Source: Fontimicrobium_A sp034506455
Lineage (GTDB): Bacteria; Zhuqueibacterota; Zhuqueibacteria; Residuimicrobiales; Krinioviventaceae
Direction: 5' to 3'
Length of the DNA: 64,000 nt
NCBI GenBank assembly: GCA_034506455.1
Contig: JAPDPN010000001.1
Span: 1 to 64,000 of the forward strand
Part shown: positions 17,100 to 26,516 of the stretch, piece by piece
Numbering within the stretch: position 1 is the first letter of the stretch
Layout of the letters: each line of letters starts with the position of its first letter
Program-made: the position numbers and the translations under genes
Notes under the pieces: generated by a model
Told to the model about the DNA's origin: nothing
Database searches by the model: none
The model's input: the letters and a program-made list of their open reading frames with translations, nothing else

Positions 17100-19320
17100 A
17101 TTCAATCCCGAACGTCGGCAAAACGGGAAACATGGGGATAGTGATCTGTTTCGACGGATTGGCATCATGATCCCAAAAATATAAAAAAACATTTTTGCGA
17201 TTGTAAGCATTCACGATCTGCAGATAAGGGTTACATTGCACGCCGAAGGCCTCGAAAGGTCTGCGCAGGCTTATATCCAACCGATGGTAGTTTGGATAGC
17301 GAAAAGAGTTCTTTTTTCCCAGCCGATTATACACTTCATAATCGTATTGATTGCGGGCGAAATCCCACTCATAGTGAGCGTATTTGCCCAGTACCGGCGT
17401 ATAAGGCAGGCCTGACCCGTACGAAAACACGAATCCCAACAGCCATTTTTTGCCCAAGTCAAAGGAAAGAGCCGCGTTAAAGTTGTGGCGACGGTCATGT
17501 TTGGGATAGTAGACCAAGTTGCCGATGCGGCGTCGGGTGACGGAAAAGGAATAGCTTGCCCAGCCGGTCAGTCTGCCGACGGACTTTTTGGCCATAACTT
17601 CAGCACCATAAGCTTCACCGTTACCGACGAAAAAGTCGTCTGTTTCATCGATCGCACTGCCGAACTCGTTCAACTCGAGCAGGTTGTGCATGGTTTTATA
17701 ATAGCCCTCAAGAGTCATGGTCAAATCGAACGGAAGCAGCCATTCTAAGCCCAACACGGCGTGTTCGGATCGCAGAGGGAGAAAATTCGCCGAAAGAGGA
17801 AACCACAAGTCGATAAATTGATAATTTTGATTGTCGCTTGCAGAGGTAGTGAGGAATTGATGATAAATTCCCAGTGAACTTTTAAGAGCGAAATTTTGCG
17901 TGAGGCGATATTTAGCGCCGAAGCGAGGGGAAAAGGTCGTTCTTTTGCCGTACGAATAGTGTTCGATGCGTGCGCCGGCCCGCAGAGACCATCTGCCGCT
18001 TTGCCATTCATCCTGCACGTAAAGCGAGGAAAGATACGGTCTGCGGTGATAATCGAAAAGAGGGGTTTTGTCGATCGTAAAGGAGTAGAGAAAATCATAG
18101 AATGTCTGCTGCAGGCCGAATTTAAACGAATGGTTTTTAAAGCCGAAGAAAGAGAAAGACAGGTCGGCGCTATAGTCCTGAATTCCGTTCTTTAGCTGCA
18201 GGGATGCAGTGTTTTCGTTTGTCAAGCCGAGATCCAGGTCCAGATTAAATTTACTGCGCGTCAATCGAGTTTCGGAATAGAGGTTGGGATGCATAACCCA
18301 TCGCCAATAAAGGCTGGCGGTACGATTTCCCCACAACCAATAGAGATCCAAAGTAATGTCTTCATCAGAATCGAGAAGATAATCCAAGCGATCGTCGCCG
18401 AAAAATCCGCTGAGCGTTAAGCGATGATTTTCGTTGAGGTCGAAATTGATTTTGCCCTGCAAGTCGTAAAAATAGTAAGGAAAATCGTAGCGCGTTCCTT
18501 TAAATAGCTGGTCGAAATAGGTTCTGCGGCCGGAAAAGAGAAACGAACCGCGCGGAAGCGGTCCCTCTACTGCGGCGCGGGCTGAAAGCAGGCTGATGTT
18601 GGCGTGGCCCTCAAAGTGTTGGGAATTTCCTTCTTTGTTGGTTATGCTGAGAACAGACGAAAGCCGTCCCCCATATTCAGCCGGGAATCCGCCTGCGATA
18701 AAATCGATCTGCTTGACCGCATCGGCGTTGAACATGCTGAAAAGTCCCAAGAGATGAAAGGGGTTATAAACCGTTACGCCGTCCAACAGCACGAGGTTTT
18801 GATCCGGACTCCCGCCGCGAACATAGAGCTGACTGGAAAAGTCGGTGCGGCTGACGACTCCCGGCAGCAGCTGCAGAGTACGAAAGACATCCGCCTCGGC
18901 CACGGCCGGCAGAGTGCTGAGCTGCCGCGCCGAGATGGTGGTGGTCGAAACCTGCACTTCGCGCTCGAACCTCTCTCTCTCGGCGGTTTTGATAATCTCC
19001 TCGACCTCGATCACTTGCGGCCTTAAGAGAAAATTCCGTTTGAGGGTTTCGCCGGGCTTGACGGTGATCGGCTCTTCTTTGCGCTCATAGCCGATCATCG
19101 AGAGTACGAGCGTGTACTGACCGGCGGGAATGCGGTTGATGACAAAGTAGCCGCGGTCGTTAGTTGTCGTGCCCAAAGAAGTTCCGTCGAGAAAAACATT
19201 GACGTAGGGCATGAATTCGCCGTTGCGGGCATCGCGTACAAAGCCGCTGACGGCGCCTTCATTGTTTGATGCGGCAAAAACAGGGGTAAGAAAAAGCAGC
19301 AGCAGGGAAAATGGTCTCAT
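17089..19320 (-). CDS. TonB-dependent outer-membrane receptor with N-terminal CarboxypepD-reg-like domain
   Basis: 743 residues. Signal peptide (MRPFSLLLLFLTPVFAAS), then a carboxypeptidase-regulatory-like domain (GAVSGFVRDARNGEFMPYVNVFLDG...GYFVINRIPAGQYTL). The plug domain contains LLPGVVSRTDFSSQLYVRGGSPDQNLVLLDG, followed by a 22-strand-type barrel rich in aromatic and charged alternating strands and ending TFGIEFDF with a terminal Phe, as required for outer-membrane assembly. It imports a ligand that I cannot determine, using TonB energy. The neighbouring DUF4249 lipoprotein supports an FCB-type receptor pair. Its ATG overlaps the YciO stop (ATGA at 19317-19320). The barrel is shorter than in SusC proteins, and there is no SusD-like gene. 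Confidence 0.92.
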   Translation of the reverse strand: MRPFSLLLLFLTPVFAASNNEGAVSGFVRDARNGEFMPYVNVFLDGTSLGTTTNDRGYFVINRIPAGQYTLVLSMIGYERKEEPITVKPGETLKRNFLLRPQVIEVEEIIKTAERERFEREVQVSTTTISARQLSTLPAVAEADVFRTLQLLPGVVSRTDFSSQLYVRGGSPDQNLVLLDGVTVYNPFHLLGLFSMFNADAVKQIDFIAGGFPAEYGGRLSSVLSITNKEGNSQHFEGHANISLLSARAAVEGPLPRGSFLFSGRRTYFDQLFKGTRYDFPYYFYDLQGKINFDLNENHRLTLSGFFGDDRLDYLLDSDEDITLDLYWLWGNRTASLYWRWVMHPNLYSETRLTRSKFNLDLDLGLTNENTASLQLKNGIQDYSADLSFSFFGFKNHSFKFGLQQTFYDFLYSFTIDKTPLFDYHRRPYLSSLYVQDEWQSGRWSLRAGARIEHYSYGKRTTFSPRFGAKYRLTQNFALKSSLGIYHQFLTTSASDNQNYQFIDLWFPLSANFLPLRSEHAVLGLEWLLPFDLTMTLEGYYKTMHNLLELNEFGSAIDETDDFFVGNGEAYGAEVMAKKSVGRLTGWASYSFSVTRRRIGNLVYYPKHDRRHNFNAALSFDLGKKWLLGFVFSYGSGLPYTPVLGKYAHYEWDFARNQYDYEVYNRLGKKNSFRYPNYHRLDISLRRPFEAFGVQCNPYLQIVNAYNRKNVFLYFWDHDANPSKQITIPMFPVLPTFGIEFDF

Positions 19321-20158
19321 AAAAACAGATCGTCTCGATAGCCTTTACCTTTACGAACAACAATCGGCTCGTCCTGCGTCAAATCGATGACCGTAGAAGG
19401 CTCTGCGCCTCCTACGTCACAATCCAAAAAGAGGTCAACCAAATGCGCAAAGACTTCGGCAATCTCATCAGGGTCGGTCAGATACTTGCCTTCGGCGAGA
19501 GCGGCGCTGGTGCTGATAATCGGCCGGCCGAAGGCGCGCACCAGATCACGGCAAACCGCATGATCCGGCACGCGAATGCCGACCGTGCTGCGTTTTTCAG
19601 TCAGTATTTTGGGAACAGCACGAGTGGCTTCCAAAATGAACGTATAAGGCCCCGGCAGCAGCCGACGCATGATCTTGTAAGCAGGATTCGATACATGCGC
19701 ATATTTGGCGATATCTTTGAGGTCCGGGCAGATAAAGCTGAGCCGCGCCTTTTTGCTGACCCCTTTAATTTGATAAATGCGTTCAACGGAGCGTCTATTC
19801 AATAAATCGCATCCAAGGCCGTAAACGGTATCAGTCGGATAAATAATCAGACCGCCGTCGTTCAAAACCTTGACGGCTTTGTCGATGTATCGCGANNNNN
19901 NNNNNNNNNNNNNNNNNNNNNNNNNNNNNNNNNNNNNNNNNNNNNNNNNNNNNNNNNNNNNNNNNNNNNNNNNNNNNNNNNNNNNNNNNNNNNNNTTTGA
20001 TAAATGCGTTCAACGGAGCGTCTATTCAATAAATCGCATCCAAGGCCGTAAACGGTATCAGTCGGATAAATAATCAGACCGCCGTCGTTCAAAACCTTGA
20101 CGGCTTTGTCGATGTATCGCGATTGCGGGTTATCGGGATGAACGTAAAGACGAACCAT
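19317..20158 (-). CDS. yciO: YciO/YrdC/Sua5-family protein, intact after merging contig ends
   Basis: Joined across the gap the protein is 204 residues, starting MVRLYVHPDNPQ. The ATP/carbamoyl-binding fold shows YPTDTVYGLGCDL, KARLSFICPDL, LLPGPYTFILEA, STVGIRVPDH and STVIDLTQDEPIVVRKGKG. These features, including the ending, resemble YciO more than TsaC: YciO-type proteins have weak threonylcarbamoyl-AMP synthase activity and an uncertain cellular role, whereas TsaC starts tRNA t6A synthesis. Removing 227 bases (100 N plus one 127-base copy) puts both halves in one frame. It is first in an operon with the TonB receptor and DUF4249 gene. Confidence 0.88.
19769..20122. repeat. Unmerged contig ends: 127-bp identical flanks around 100-N gap
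   Basis: Bases 19769-19895 and 19996-20122 are identical over exactly 127 bp on either side of the N run 19896-19995. The same length is seen at 7069-7422. This is an assembly artefact that splits the yciO frame. Confidence 0.95.
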
Positions 20159-20323
20159 CTTTTTCCTGCGATTCGGCCTGCACGAGCCTAACTGAAAAAC
20201 CTGTCAACAATTGAAATTAGAGCATACCGTCGAGATTTCCAAGGCTTAATATTCGCTTAAAATGGAATTCTCGCGCCGGGACGTTTGTTATGATTTCCCA
20301 TATTTAGTACGAGGTGAGAAATC

Positions 20324-21589
20324 ATGATGTTTCAAGAGGTTTTATACGGCATTCTAAGGAACGCATTTGCTCTGCTGCAGGAGATGGCGCCGTACCTTCT
20401 ACTCGGATTTCTGGTTGCCGGAATCCTCAATGAATTTCTTTCAGCTGAAAAAATAGCCCGCCATCTGGGCAGGAACAATTTTGCTTCGATAGTCAAAGCG
20501 GCGATTTTCGGCATTCCGCTGCCGCTCTGTTCCTGCGGCGTTATTCCGCCGACCGTAGCCCTCCGCAAAGCAGGTGCCGGACGCGCACCGGTGCTTTCTT
20601 TTTTAATTGCCACCCCTACGACAGGCGTCGATTCCATCGCAGCCACTTACTCGCTCATGGGGCCTTTTTTCGCCTTTTATCGCGTCTTGGCTTCCTTTAT
20701 AGCCGCCGTTTTTACCGGAAGTCTTGCAGGTCTTCTAAAACTGGAAGAAAAGGGTACCCAATTGGCTAATGGGGTGCAGGCTTTATCAGATTCTCCGGCT
20801 TTCACCAAAAGAATTTTACGGGTGATACAATACGGATTCGTTGAATTGATTTCCGAAATCAGCAAATGGCTGATCATAGGCATTCTCATCGGCGGCGTCA
20901 TAACCTTTTTTATACCTGATGACTTTTTCAGGCAGGCCGGAGGGAACGGCATCGTCAACATGCTTTTAATGCTTTTGATCGCCGTGCCGCTTTACGTGTG
21001 CGCCACCGGTTCAATTCCGATTGCCGCGGCCCTCATGATGAAAGGACTGAATCCTGGAGCCGCATTTGTCTTTCTGCTGGCCGGCCCGGCCACCAATTCG
21101 GTGACGATTACCGTGATCTCTAAATTTCTCGGGAAAAAGACCACAGCGGTTTACCTAAGCGGCATCATCGTCAGCAGCATTGTATTAGGTTTGGGATTGG
21201 ATTTTATCTGGAATCACTACAATCTATCGGCTTCCTTTCTCCATCATCATCATCATCATGCTCTGCTGCCGCCGACGCTGAGCGCGATTTCTGCAGCCGT
21301 CATTTTAGTTCTCCTGCTTGCGGCGCCGCTTGTAAATCGCATGAAAAAGGGTGAAGAACCTCAGATAATGGAGAAAGGTGAAATGACTTTGATTTTTTAT
21401 GTACCGGATATGACCTGCAACAACTGCGTTGCGCATGTCAAAAAGGCCGTTGAAAGTGTCGATGGTGTTGATCGGGCGCGAATCGATTTGGCGACGAAAA
21501 AAGTCGAATTGGTTCACACCGATCAACTGGACTTGTCGCTGGTTTTTGAAGCGATACGCGCCGCCGGATACGAGCCGAAAACGACCTGA
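20324..21589 (+). CDS. SO_0444-type Cu/Zn efflux permease with fused HMA domain
   Basis: 421 residues from ATG 20324, with GAGGTGA upstream. Residues 1-~330 are a two-times-four-helix permease of the ArsP/DUF318 group. The paired motifs IPLPLCSCGVIP and VPLYVCATGSIPIAAA contain the conserved Cys residues that bind the metal or arsenical; LIATPTTGVDSI and LLAGPATNSVTI are the matching re-entrant loops. A run of six His (H307-H312) stands in a loop. The C-terminal ~70 residues form a heavy-metal-associated domain with M-T-C-N-N-C (Cys365, Cys368). This architecture is called the SO_0444 family of Cu/Zn exporters. It is probably a single-gene unit with the terminator at 21622-21648. Confidence 0.9.
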   Translation: MMFQEVLYGILRNAFALLQEMAPYLLLGFLVAGILNEFLSAEKIARHLGRNNFASIVKAAIFGIPLPLCSCGVIPPTVALRKAGAGRAPVLSFLIATPTTGVDSIAATYSLMGPFFAFYRVLASFIAAVFTGSLAGLLKLEEKGTQLANGVQALSDSPAFTKRILRVIQYGFVELISEISKWLIIGILIGGVITFFIPDDFFRQAGGNGIVNMLLMLLIAVPLYVCATGSIPIAAALMMKGLNPGAAFVFLLAGPATNSVTITVISKFLGKKTTAVYLSGIIVSSIVLGLGLDFIWNHYNLSASFLHHHHHHALLPPTLSAISAAVILVLLLAAPLVNRMKKGEEPQIMEKGEMTLIFYVPDMTCNNCVAHVKKAVESVDGVDRARIDLATKKVELVHTDQLDLSLVFEAIRAAGYEPKTT

Positions 21590-21621
21590 ACAAATCAAAC
21601 TCAAAACCGCTTTTACCATGG

Positions 21622-21648
21622 GCTGTTCAATAGAACAGCTTTTTTTTT
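21622..21648 (+). terminator. Intrinsic terminator of the permease gene
   Basis: GCTGTTC (21622-21628), loop AATA, GAACAGC (21633-21639) and nine T. It stands 33 bases past the permease stop. Confidence 0.88.
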
Positions 21649-21789
21649 ATCTGATGGAATTTTTTCTTGCAGAATCGCTCAGATTTGCCTAAAGTAAGGA
21701 AAAAGTGGAATAGCTGATCGGATGGTTACTGCTCGGAACCGGCGAAAATCTTTGCGGGGTGCACCCACTGCAGACGTCATTTCGCCGCT

Positions 21790-22473
21790 ATGACAGCATT
21801 TAAATGCGAGTCAGCCATGCCTTATTTTATACTGCTCATTTTATTGTCGTCGACGGTAACGCTTCTCATTCGAGCTGAGCTTTCGAATCGACGTCGGCAG
21901 GTCTATATTTTCAAGCCGCTTTCTACGGTCATCGTGATCTCTACGGTTTTGCTGTCATTTTTAGGCGAAACTCGTTTTTCTTACTCTTTTCTCATTTTAA
22001 TCGGTCTGCTTTTTTCCCTTGGGGGCGACATTGCACTGATGTTTCCCAATAAGAAATTATTTTTAATCGGTTTAATTTCATTTCTCCTTGCTCATATCGT
22101 ATATACGATTGCTTTCGGGTCTATCGGGAATTTTTCAGAATTGGACATATGGACTGCAACAGCTTTGGGCTTGGCGGGGATTGTAACCTATCGTCTTCTT
22201 CGCGCCGGCCTCGGCGCGCTGAAACTGCCGGTAATCGTTTACATGGTAGTCATTTCGGTGATGGTCAATCGCGCCTTTTCCGTGTGGGCCAATCCTGCCT
22301 GCTCATCCCTGCCGGCTGGATTAATCAGCTCCGGCGCCGTTCTCTTTTATCTTTCCGATGCCATCTTGGCTCTCAACCGTTTTGCCAAGCCTTTGCGGTA
22401 TGAGCGGTTCAGTTTGGTGCCGTACTATTTGGGTCAGTTTTTCATTGCGTTGTCTACGTATTATGTAAAATAA
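21790..22473 (+). CDS. YhhN/TMEM86-family membrane protein (lysoplasmalogenase-like)
   Basis: Up to 227 residues. The start could be ATG 21790 or ATG 21817 (MPYFILLILLSS), which begins directly at the first membrane helix; no strong ribosome site decides it. About eight hydrophobic helices are visible. The conserved motifs of the YhhN family are present: FKPLST in the second helix, FSLGGDIALMF, and near the end LSDAILALNRF followed by YYLGQFFIALS. Eukaryotic TMEM86B and a bacterial homologue hydrolyse the vinyl-ether bond of lysoplasmalogen; in this organism activity is inferred from family only. The GH10 xylanase gene starts 17 bases after the stop, with its own good ribosome site. Confidence 0.85.
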   Translation: MTAFKCESAMPYFILLILLSSTVTLLIRAELSNRRRQVYIFKPLSTVIVISTVLLSFLGETRFSYSFLILIGLLFSLGGDIALMFPNKKLFLIGLISFLLAHIVYTIAFGSIGNFSELDIWTATALGLAGIVTYRLLRAGLGALKLPVIVYMVVISVMVNRAFSVWANPACSSLPAGLISSGAVLFYLSDAILALNRFAKPLRYERFSLVPYYLGQFFIALSTYYVK

Positions 22474-22489
22474 AAACTATGGAGGATCT

Positions 22490-23262
22490 ATGAGAAAAAA
22501 ATCAATTATCGTTGTAAGTCTCGTTTTATTATACGGTATTGCCGCGGCTCAACCGTTGGCCGCCGGTCGAGAAAAGTTTTTAGGAAACATCATCAACGAC
22601 GGCAATTCCATTCCTTATAAATTTGCGGAAATCTGGAATCAGGTTACACCGGAAAATGCCGGAAAATGGGGAAGCGTGGAGGGAATCAAAGATAATTACA
22701 ACTGGTCGAACTTGGATAAAATTTATCAATTTGCGAAAAAGAGGAATTTTCCGTTTCGGATGCACACTTTGGTTTGGGGGCAGCAGCAACCAGGCTGGCT
22801 CAAATCGCTACCGCCGGACCAGCAAAGAGAGCAGGTCGAGGAGTGGATCCGTCTGGTCTCCGAACGTTACCCGAAAATCGATTTTATCGACGTAGTTAAC
22901 GAGCCGCTGCATGAGACGCCGGTCTATGCCGAGGCTTTGGGCGGAAAGGGCGCTACGGGTTGGGACTGGGTTATCTGGTCGTTTGAAAAGGCGCGGCAGT
23001 ACTTCCCAAACGCAAAACTTCACATCAATGACTACCATATCCTCACCGGTTTAGCGTCGATCAGCGATTATCTAAAAATCATCAATCTTCTCAAAGATCG
23101 CGGACTTATTGACGGAATCGGGTGCCAGGGGCACTTTCTCGAGTCAACGAGCAGCAAGCTCATCACCAGCCGCCTGAATCAATTGGCAAAAGCCGGGCTG
23201 CCGATCTACATCACCGAATATGACGTCAACATTGCCGATGACACTAAGCAGCTTAATGTGTT
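22490..23262 (+). CDS. GH10 endo-1,4-beta-xylanase, 3' end lost in assembly gap
   Basis: 257 residues remain. GGAGG stands before ATG 22490. A signal peptide (IIVVSLVLLYGIAAAQ) indicates export. The (beta/alpha)8 barrel signatures are clear: NQVTPENAGKW, HTLVWGQQQPGW, the acid/base Glu138 in DVVNEPLHE, NDYHI, and the nucleophile Glu243 in ITEYDVN. The protein hydrolyses xylan backbones outside the cytoplasm. Only the last one or two barrel elements and any C-terminal sorting domain are missing in the gap at 23263-23362; the C-terminus shown by reading through the gap is not real. Confidence 0.94.
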
Positions 23263-23362
23263 NNNNNNNNNNNNNNNNNNNNNNNNNNNNNNNNNNNNNN
23301 NNNNNNNNNNNNNNNNNNNNNNNNNNNNNNNNNNNNNNNNNNNNNNNNNNNNNNNNNNNNNN
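23263..23362. other. Assembly gap (100 N) between converging xylanase and ThuA-like genes
   Basis: A run of 100 N with no shared flanking sequence. It hides the 3' ends of two converging genes, so at least ~100 codons and a terminator are probably missing; the true length is unknown. Confidence 0.95.
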
Positions 23363-24080
23363 CATCCTTTCCGGCAGCCCAAACAATGGCATTCCAGACC
23401 AGCTGACGGTAATGAGGGTTTTCATACGCACGGCGGTCGTGGCCCGGTTGCAGACAAACAATGCGGGAAGCGCCGTATCGATTCGTCCAGCCGATGATTG
23501 GGGAACTCGAAGGATGTGTCGTGCGCAGTAAAGGTGTTACGGAATCGAGCAGATAAAGATTGCCGTAGACTTCGTCGGTAAGCTCAAAATCGCTCAAGCC
23601 GGCGGTAACAGAATGCTTTGTATCGATAATTTGCACCGGAAAACGGACGTCATGCTGATAGGTGGAAGCAGAAGAACGATCGCTTTCAGGCAGGGATTCC
23701 GGTAGAATATATTTTCCGCCGCGAATGCGGGTGAATTCATCCCAGTGCTGATAAGAAACCAGCGAATGATGCAGAAAAACCAACCCTTTTCCATTTTCGA
23801 CCAAAACGAGAAATGCATTCTTTTGCTCTTCGGAAATTTCCTGAACCATGTCATAGAAAATGATCACCTGGATATGCTCCAAGTCTGAAGAAGCATAGAG
23901 CTCATTAGCGTGAGGTTGTGAGGCAAATTGCGGTCGGATTCCCTCCATGCTTTCGAACATGGAATGGAAAGCTGCTTCATCAAATTCGTGTCCGCCGGTG
24001 ATAATCAAAACGGGTATCGGTTCGGCAGACAGGGATGCGGCAAACAGCAATAGGAAAATCGCTGCGCTCAGGAATCTCAT
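23363..24080 (-). CDS. Exported ThuA-domain protein (trehalose-utilisation-like), 3' end at gap
   Basis: 239 residues are visible from ATG 24080. A signal peptide (FLSAAIFLLLFAASLSAEP) precedes a ThuA/GATase-like domain: VLIITGGHEFDEAAF, then ELYASSDLEHIQVIIFYD, GKGLVFLHHSL, YQHDVRFPVQIIDTKHSVTAGLSDFELTDE and finally GASRIVCLQPGHDRRAYENPHYRQLVWNAIVWAAG. All of these are conserved ThuA landmarks. ThuA-like proteins are found in sugar-utilisation loci and their reaction is poorly defined. The domain appears complete; only the extreme C-terminus is cut by the gap. It lies 31 bases downstream of crtB on the same strand but is probably not functionally related to pigment synthesis. Confidence 0.88.
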
Positions 24081-24111
24081 TTTATCCGATCTTTCCTCCC
24101 GGCTTGTCGCT

Positions 24112-25047
24112 TTAGCTGTGCTTTGCGCCGCCTGTAACCGGTTGGGGAAAAACAGGAGATATTTGCCGGCGCGGAAAAAGATTCGTTCTCAGAAACTCCT
24201 GTAAAAGAATCGCAAATTTACGGCTTTGCGAAACGAAAACTCGTCCGAGAAAAGGATTATAATCCCTTTTTTCGATTTCTGAAAGGATGCCTCGATAGAT
24301 TCGGCTGGCGGCTTTTACGGCGAATCTTCCGTCTTTTGAGAGCATAGGAATTCCGTTATCCGCTTCAATAAAGAAGCGATGTGCCCGTTCGACTTGGTAC
24401 TTGACGAGCTGCCTCATGGAATCATTAAAGGTTTCCTTAAAGAAATCTTTTTCATCCAGTCCGAATTGACGCACTTCGTTGAGCGGCAAATAAATCCGGT
24501 TCATATTTTTGTCTTCTTGGATGTCGCGCAGAATGTTTGCCAACTGCATGGCTACGCCGAGTTTTTCGGCATAATTCAACGCCGCCGGATCGCTGAAGCC
24601 GATAATATAGCTCATCATGATGCCGACGACGCCTGCAACGGCGTAGGCAAACTGGTATAATTCGGCAAACGACTGATAACGGTTCTTCAGCAAATCGAGC
24701 TTGACGCCGTCGAGCAGCTCCAAAGGGTATCGGAGAGGAATGTTATAGGCAAGTGCCGAAGGAATGAACGCCTTTAAAATGGGATGTTCCGATTCTCCGC
24801 TTCGATAAGCGACGGCCAGTTCGTATTTGAGGTATTCGATTTCGGCCGTCAATTCATCTACTGTTCTGTTGCGCGGATTGTCGACAATATTGTCGGCATA
24901 TCGACAAAAGCTATAGAGAGCAAAGGTCGGCAGCCGCTTTTCTTTCGGCAAAAATTGGGTGGAAAGATAAAAGCTCTTTGAATGAAGAGCCGTTTGGGCT
25001 TTTGCATAAGCTATGGCATGCCTTATGTTTGTATCGTTTAGATTCAT
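24112..25047 (-). CDS. crtB: Phytoene synthase
   Basis: 311 residues, usual length. GAGG stands five bases before ATG 25047. Trans-isoprenyl diphosphate synthase head-to-head signatures: SKSFYLSTQFLP, FCRYADNIVDN (first Asp-rich motif), YAVAGVVGIMMSYIIG, and MQLANILRDIQEDKNMNRIYLP (second Asp-rich motif). It joins two geranylgeranyl diphosphates into phytoene, the first step of the C40 carotenoid pathway encoded by the genes upstream. A squalene synthase-like C30 function is possible for the family, but the neighbouring cyclase, ketolase and hydratase genes argue for C40. No GGPP synthase gene is in the window. Confidence 0.93.
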   Translation of the reverse strand: MNLNDTNIRHAIAYAKAQTALHSKSFYLSTQFLPKEKRLPTFALYSFCRYADNIVDNPRNRTVDELTAEIEYLKYELAVAYRSGESEHPILKAFIPSALAYNIPLRYPLELLDGVKLDLLKNRYQSFAELYQFAYAVAGVVGIMMSYIIGFSDPAALNYAEKLGVAMQLANILRDIQEDKNMNRIYLPLNEVRQFGLDEKDFFKETFNDSMRQLVKYQVERAHRFFIEADNGIPMLSKDGRFAVKAASRIYRGILSEIEKRDYNPFLGRVFVSQSRKFAILLQEFLRTNLFPRRQISPVFPQPVTGGAKHS

Positions 25048-25143
25048 ATGGCCTCAATTTAAAATTATTCTTAGGGATCAAACACTTTTTCAATTATAAA
25101 TCATTCCATGCAAATTAGCAGATAATTCCGCAAGCGGGGTCAA

Positions 25144-25869
25144 TTATCCACGCCCTGCCTCGGCGGCGTAAAGAGTTTCCCGCCTTTTTATCGCAAGTTT
25201 CCACCAGGGAATGGACGGATATTCGTGATGCTCCCAATGGTAGTCGAAATGATAACAGGCCAGCAAAGACCAGAAAGGTTTGAGGCTGCTGCTGACTGCG
25301 CGGTGGCGGTCACGGTAACCGCCTACCGGTTTACGATGCGGCAAATAGGTGCCGAAAAAAAACAATTGTAATGTAGACAGCAAAGACGGTACTACCCAAA
25401 AGAGCGTTAAATTCATTGTCGGGACATGAAAAAGATGATGAAAAATATTGAAAATTACCGCCATGCCGAGTAGTTGCTTCCAGGAAAGATAGCGCTTAAG
25501 GAAAGTAAAATACCAGCCGAAAAAAGAGGTGCGGCGGCCGTCGTGGTAATCCGGGTCTTTCGATGAAGCCGGAAAACGGTGATGCATAAAATGTTTTTCT
25601 CGAACCTGGAGGTAGGGAAAGAGGGCATAGAGACCCAGGCACAATGCGCCGATCAAGGAATTGAGCCGGTGACGACGCGGCACTATACTGCCGTGAATGG
25701 CATCGTGAGCAGTAATAAAGACGCCGGTATAGAGAAAAGTCTGCAGGAGAATGCCGGGCAGTGCGAATGCGGCTGTTTGCTTTCCCCGCAGTGAAAAAAG
25801 CAGAATCAGTAATGCGGCCCAGGATAACAGAATGAGTGCCGCCATAAAAAGTCCGAAATATTTTTTCAC
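25144..25869 (-). CDS. crtW: Beta-carotene ketolase, CrtW type (fatty-acid-desaturase fold)
   Basis: 241 residues from GTG 25869, which overlaps the stop of the CruF-like gene as GTGA and has AAGGG eight bases upstream. A longer frame exists but only by reading through the neighbouring gene. The di-iron His clusters typical of CrtW are all present: HDAIHG, HFMHHRFP, LPHRKP and HFDYHWEHHEYPSIPWWKL. Four hydrophobic helices surround them. CrtW adds the 4-keto group to the beta-ring of beta- or gamma-carotene-type substrates, using oxygen. In this operon the single-ring substrates made by the cyclase and CruF are the likely targets. A related hydroxylase is less likely given the motif spacing. 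Confidence 0.88.
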   Translation of the reverse strand: MKKYFGLFMAALILLSWAALLILLFSLRGKQTAAFALPGILLQTFLYTGVFITAHDAIHGSIVPRRHRLNSLIGALCLGLYALFPYLQVREKHFMHHRFPASSKDPDYHDGRRTSFFGWYFTFLKRYLSWKQLLGMAVIFNIFHHLFHVPTMNLTLFWVVPSLLSTLQLFFFGTYLPHRKPVGGYRDRHRAVSSSLKPFWSLLACYHFDYHWEHHEYPSIPWWKLAIKRRETLYAAEAGRG

Positions 25870-26516
25870 AACGAGGCCCTTAAAATGATCAACAAAAAAT
25901 AAATCAATTGCGCCCAGAATGAATGAAAGATGAGATCGGGCAATCGCGTCTCGAACACCATCCACCTTGTTCCCAGGCTTGAAAAAATAAGAGCAATTAA
26001 AAACCAGCCGACATAATTTTGCAGGGGCGGACGTCCGTCCTGCCATTGCCAATAGCGTAAATAAACGGCAGCCGGCTCCATGATAAAGTCAAAACCGACC
26101 ATCAGCAGTGCAGTGACGACAGCAAAGAGCAAGGCGCGTCGTTTCTGCATCAGCCTTTGGGCAACGGCTGCTGCTGAAAGCTGTATACTCAACCAAGCGA
26201 ACCCGATGGCAATCGGCACACCCGCCGCCTGCGGCTGCAGAATGTTGCCGTAAGCATAATGGCCGAAAATAATGCCGGTACGAAGGCCGATCCATTCGCA
26301 AAACAATCCGCCGAGGACAACAATCGTCGCCCAAAAGACGGACTTGGCTCTGAGATTTTGAGTTTGAACAAAGCGAATCAACAGGAGGATCGACAATCCT
26401 ATCAGAAAAACGCCGGCAAGCCGCTGCATGAGCACCTGAAACCATCCCAGCAGGTGCCACAGCCCGCCTGCCGTCAAAAGAACGTAGAGTAAAATTATTT
26501 CTAGTCGACGGGTCAT
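25866..26516 (-). CDS. cruF: Carotenoid 1',2'-hydratase, CruF-like (DUF422 membrane protein)
   Basis: 216 residues. The ATG overlaps the glycosyltransferase stop (ATGA at 26513-26516), and its own stop overlaps the crtW start. Seven or so hydrophobic segments are seen. The family landmarks are FCEWIGLRTGIIFGHYAYG and FDFIMEPAAVYLRYWQW. CruF adds water to the psi end of gamma-carotene or lycopene to give a 1'-hydroxyl, the site later glycosylated in myxol- and myxobacton-type pigments. The position between a glycosyltransferase and a ketolase supports this. The related archaeal hydratase acts on bisanhydrobacterioruberin, so the exact substrate is inferred from the neighbours. Confidence 0.85.
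   Translation of the reverse strand: MTRRLEIILLYVLLTAGGLWHLLGWFQVLMQRLAGVFLIGLSILLLIRFVQTQNLRAKSVFWATIVVLGGLFCEWIGLRTGIIFGHYAYGNILQPQAAGVPIAIGFAWLSIQLSAAAVAQRLMQKRRALLFAVVTALLMVGFDFIMEPAAVYLRYWQWQDGRPPLQNYVGWFLIALIFSSLGTRWMVFETRLPDLIFHSFWAQLIYFLLIILRASL

Noticed and set aside
21650..21789. Possible riboswitch-like structured leader before the YhhN gene
   Set aside because: A GC-rich segment exists, but I could not fit any known riboswitch core or a terminator switch.
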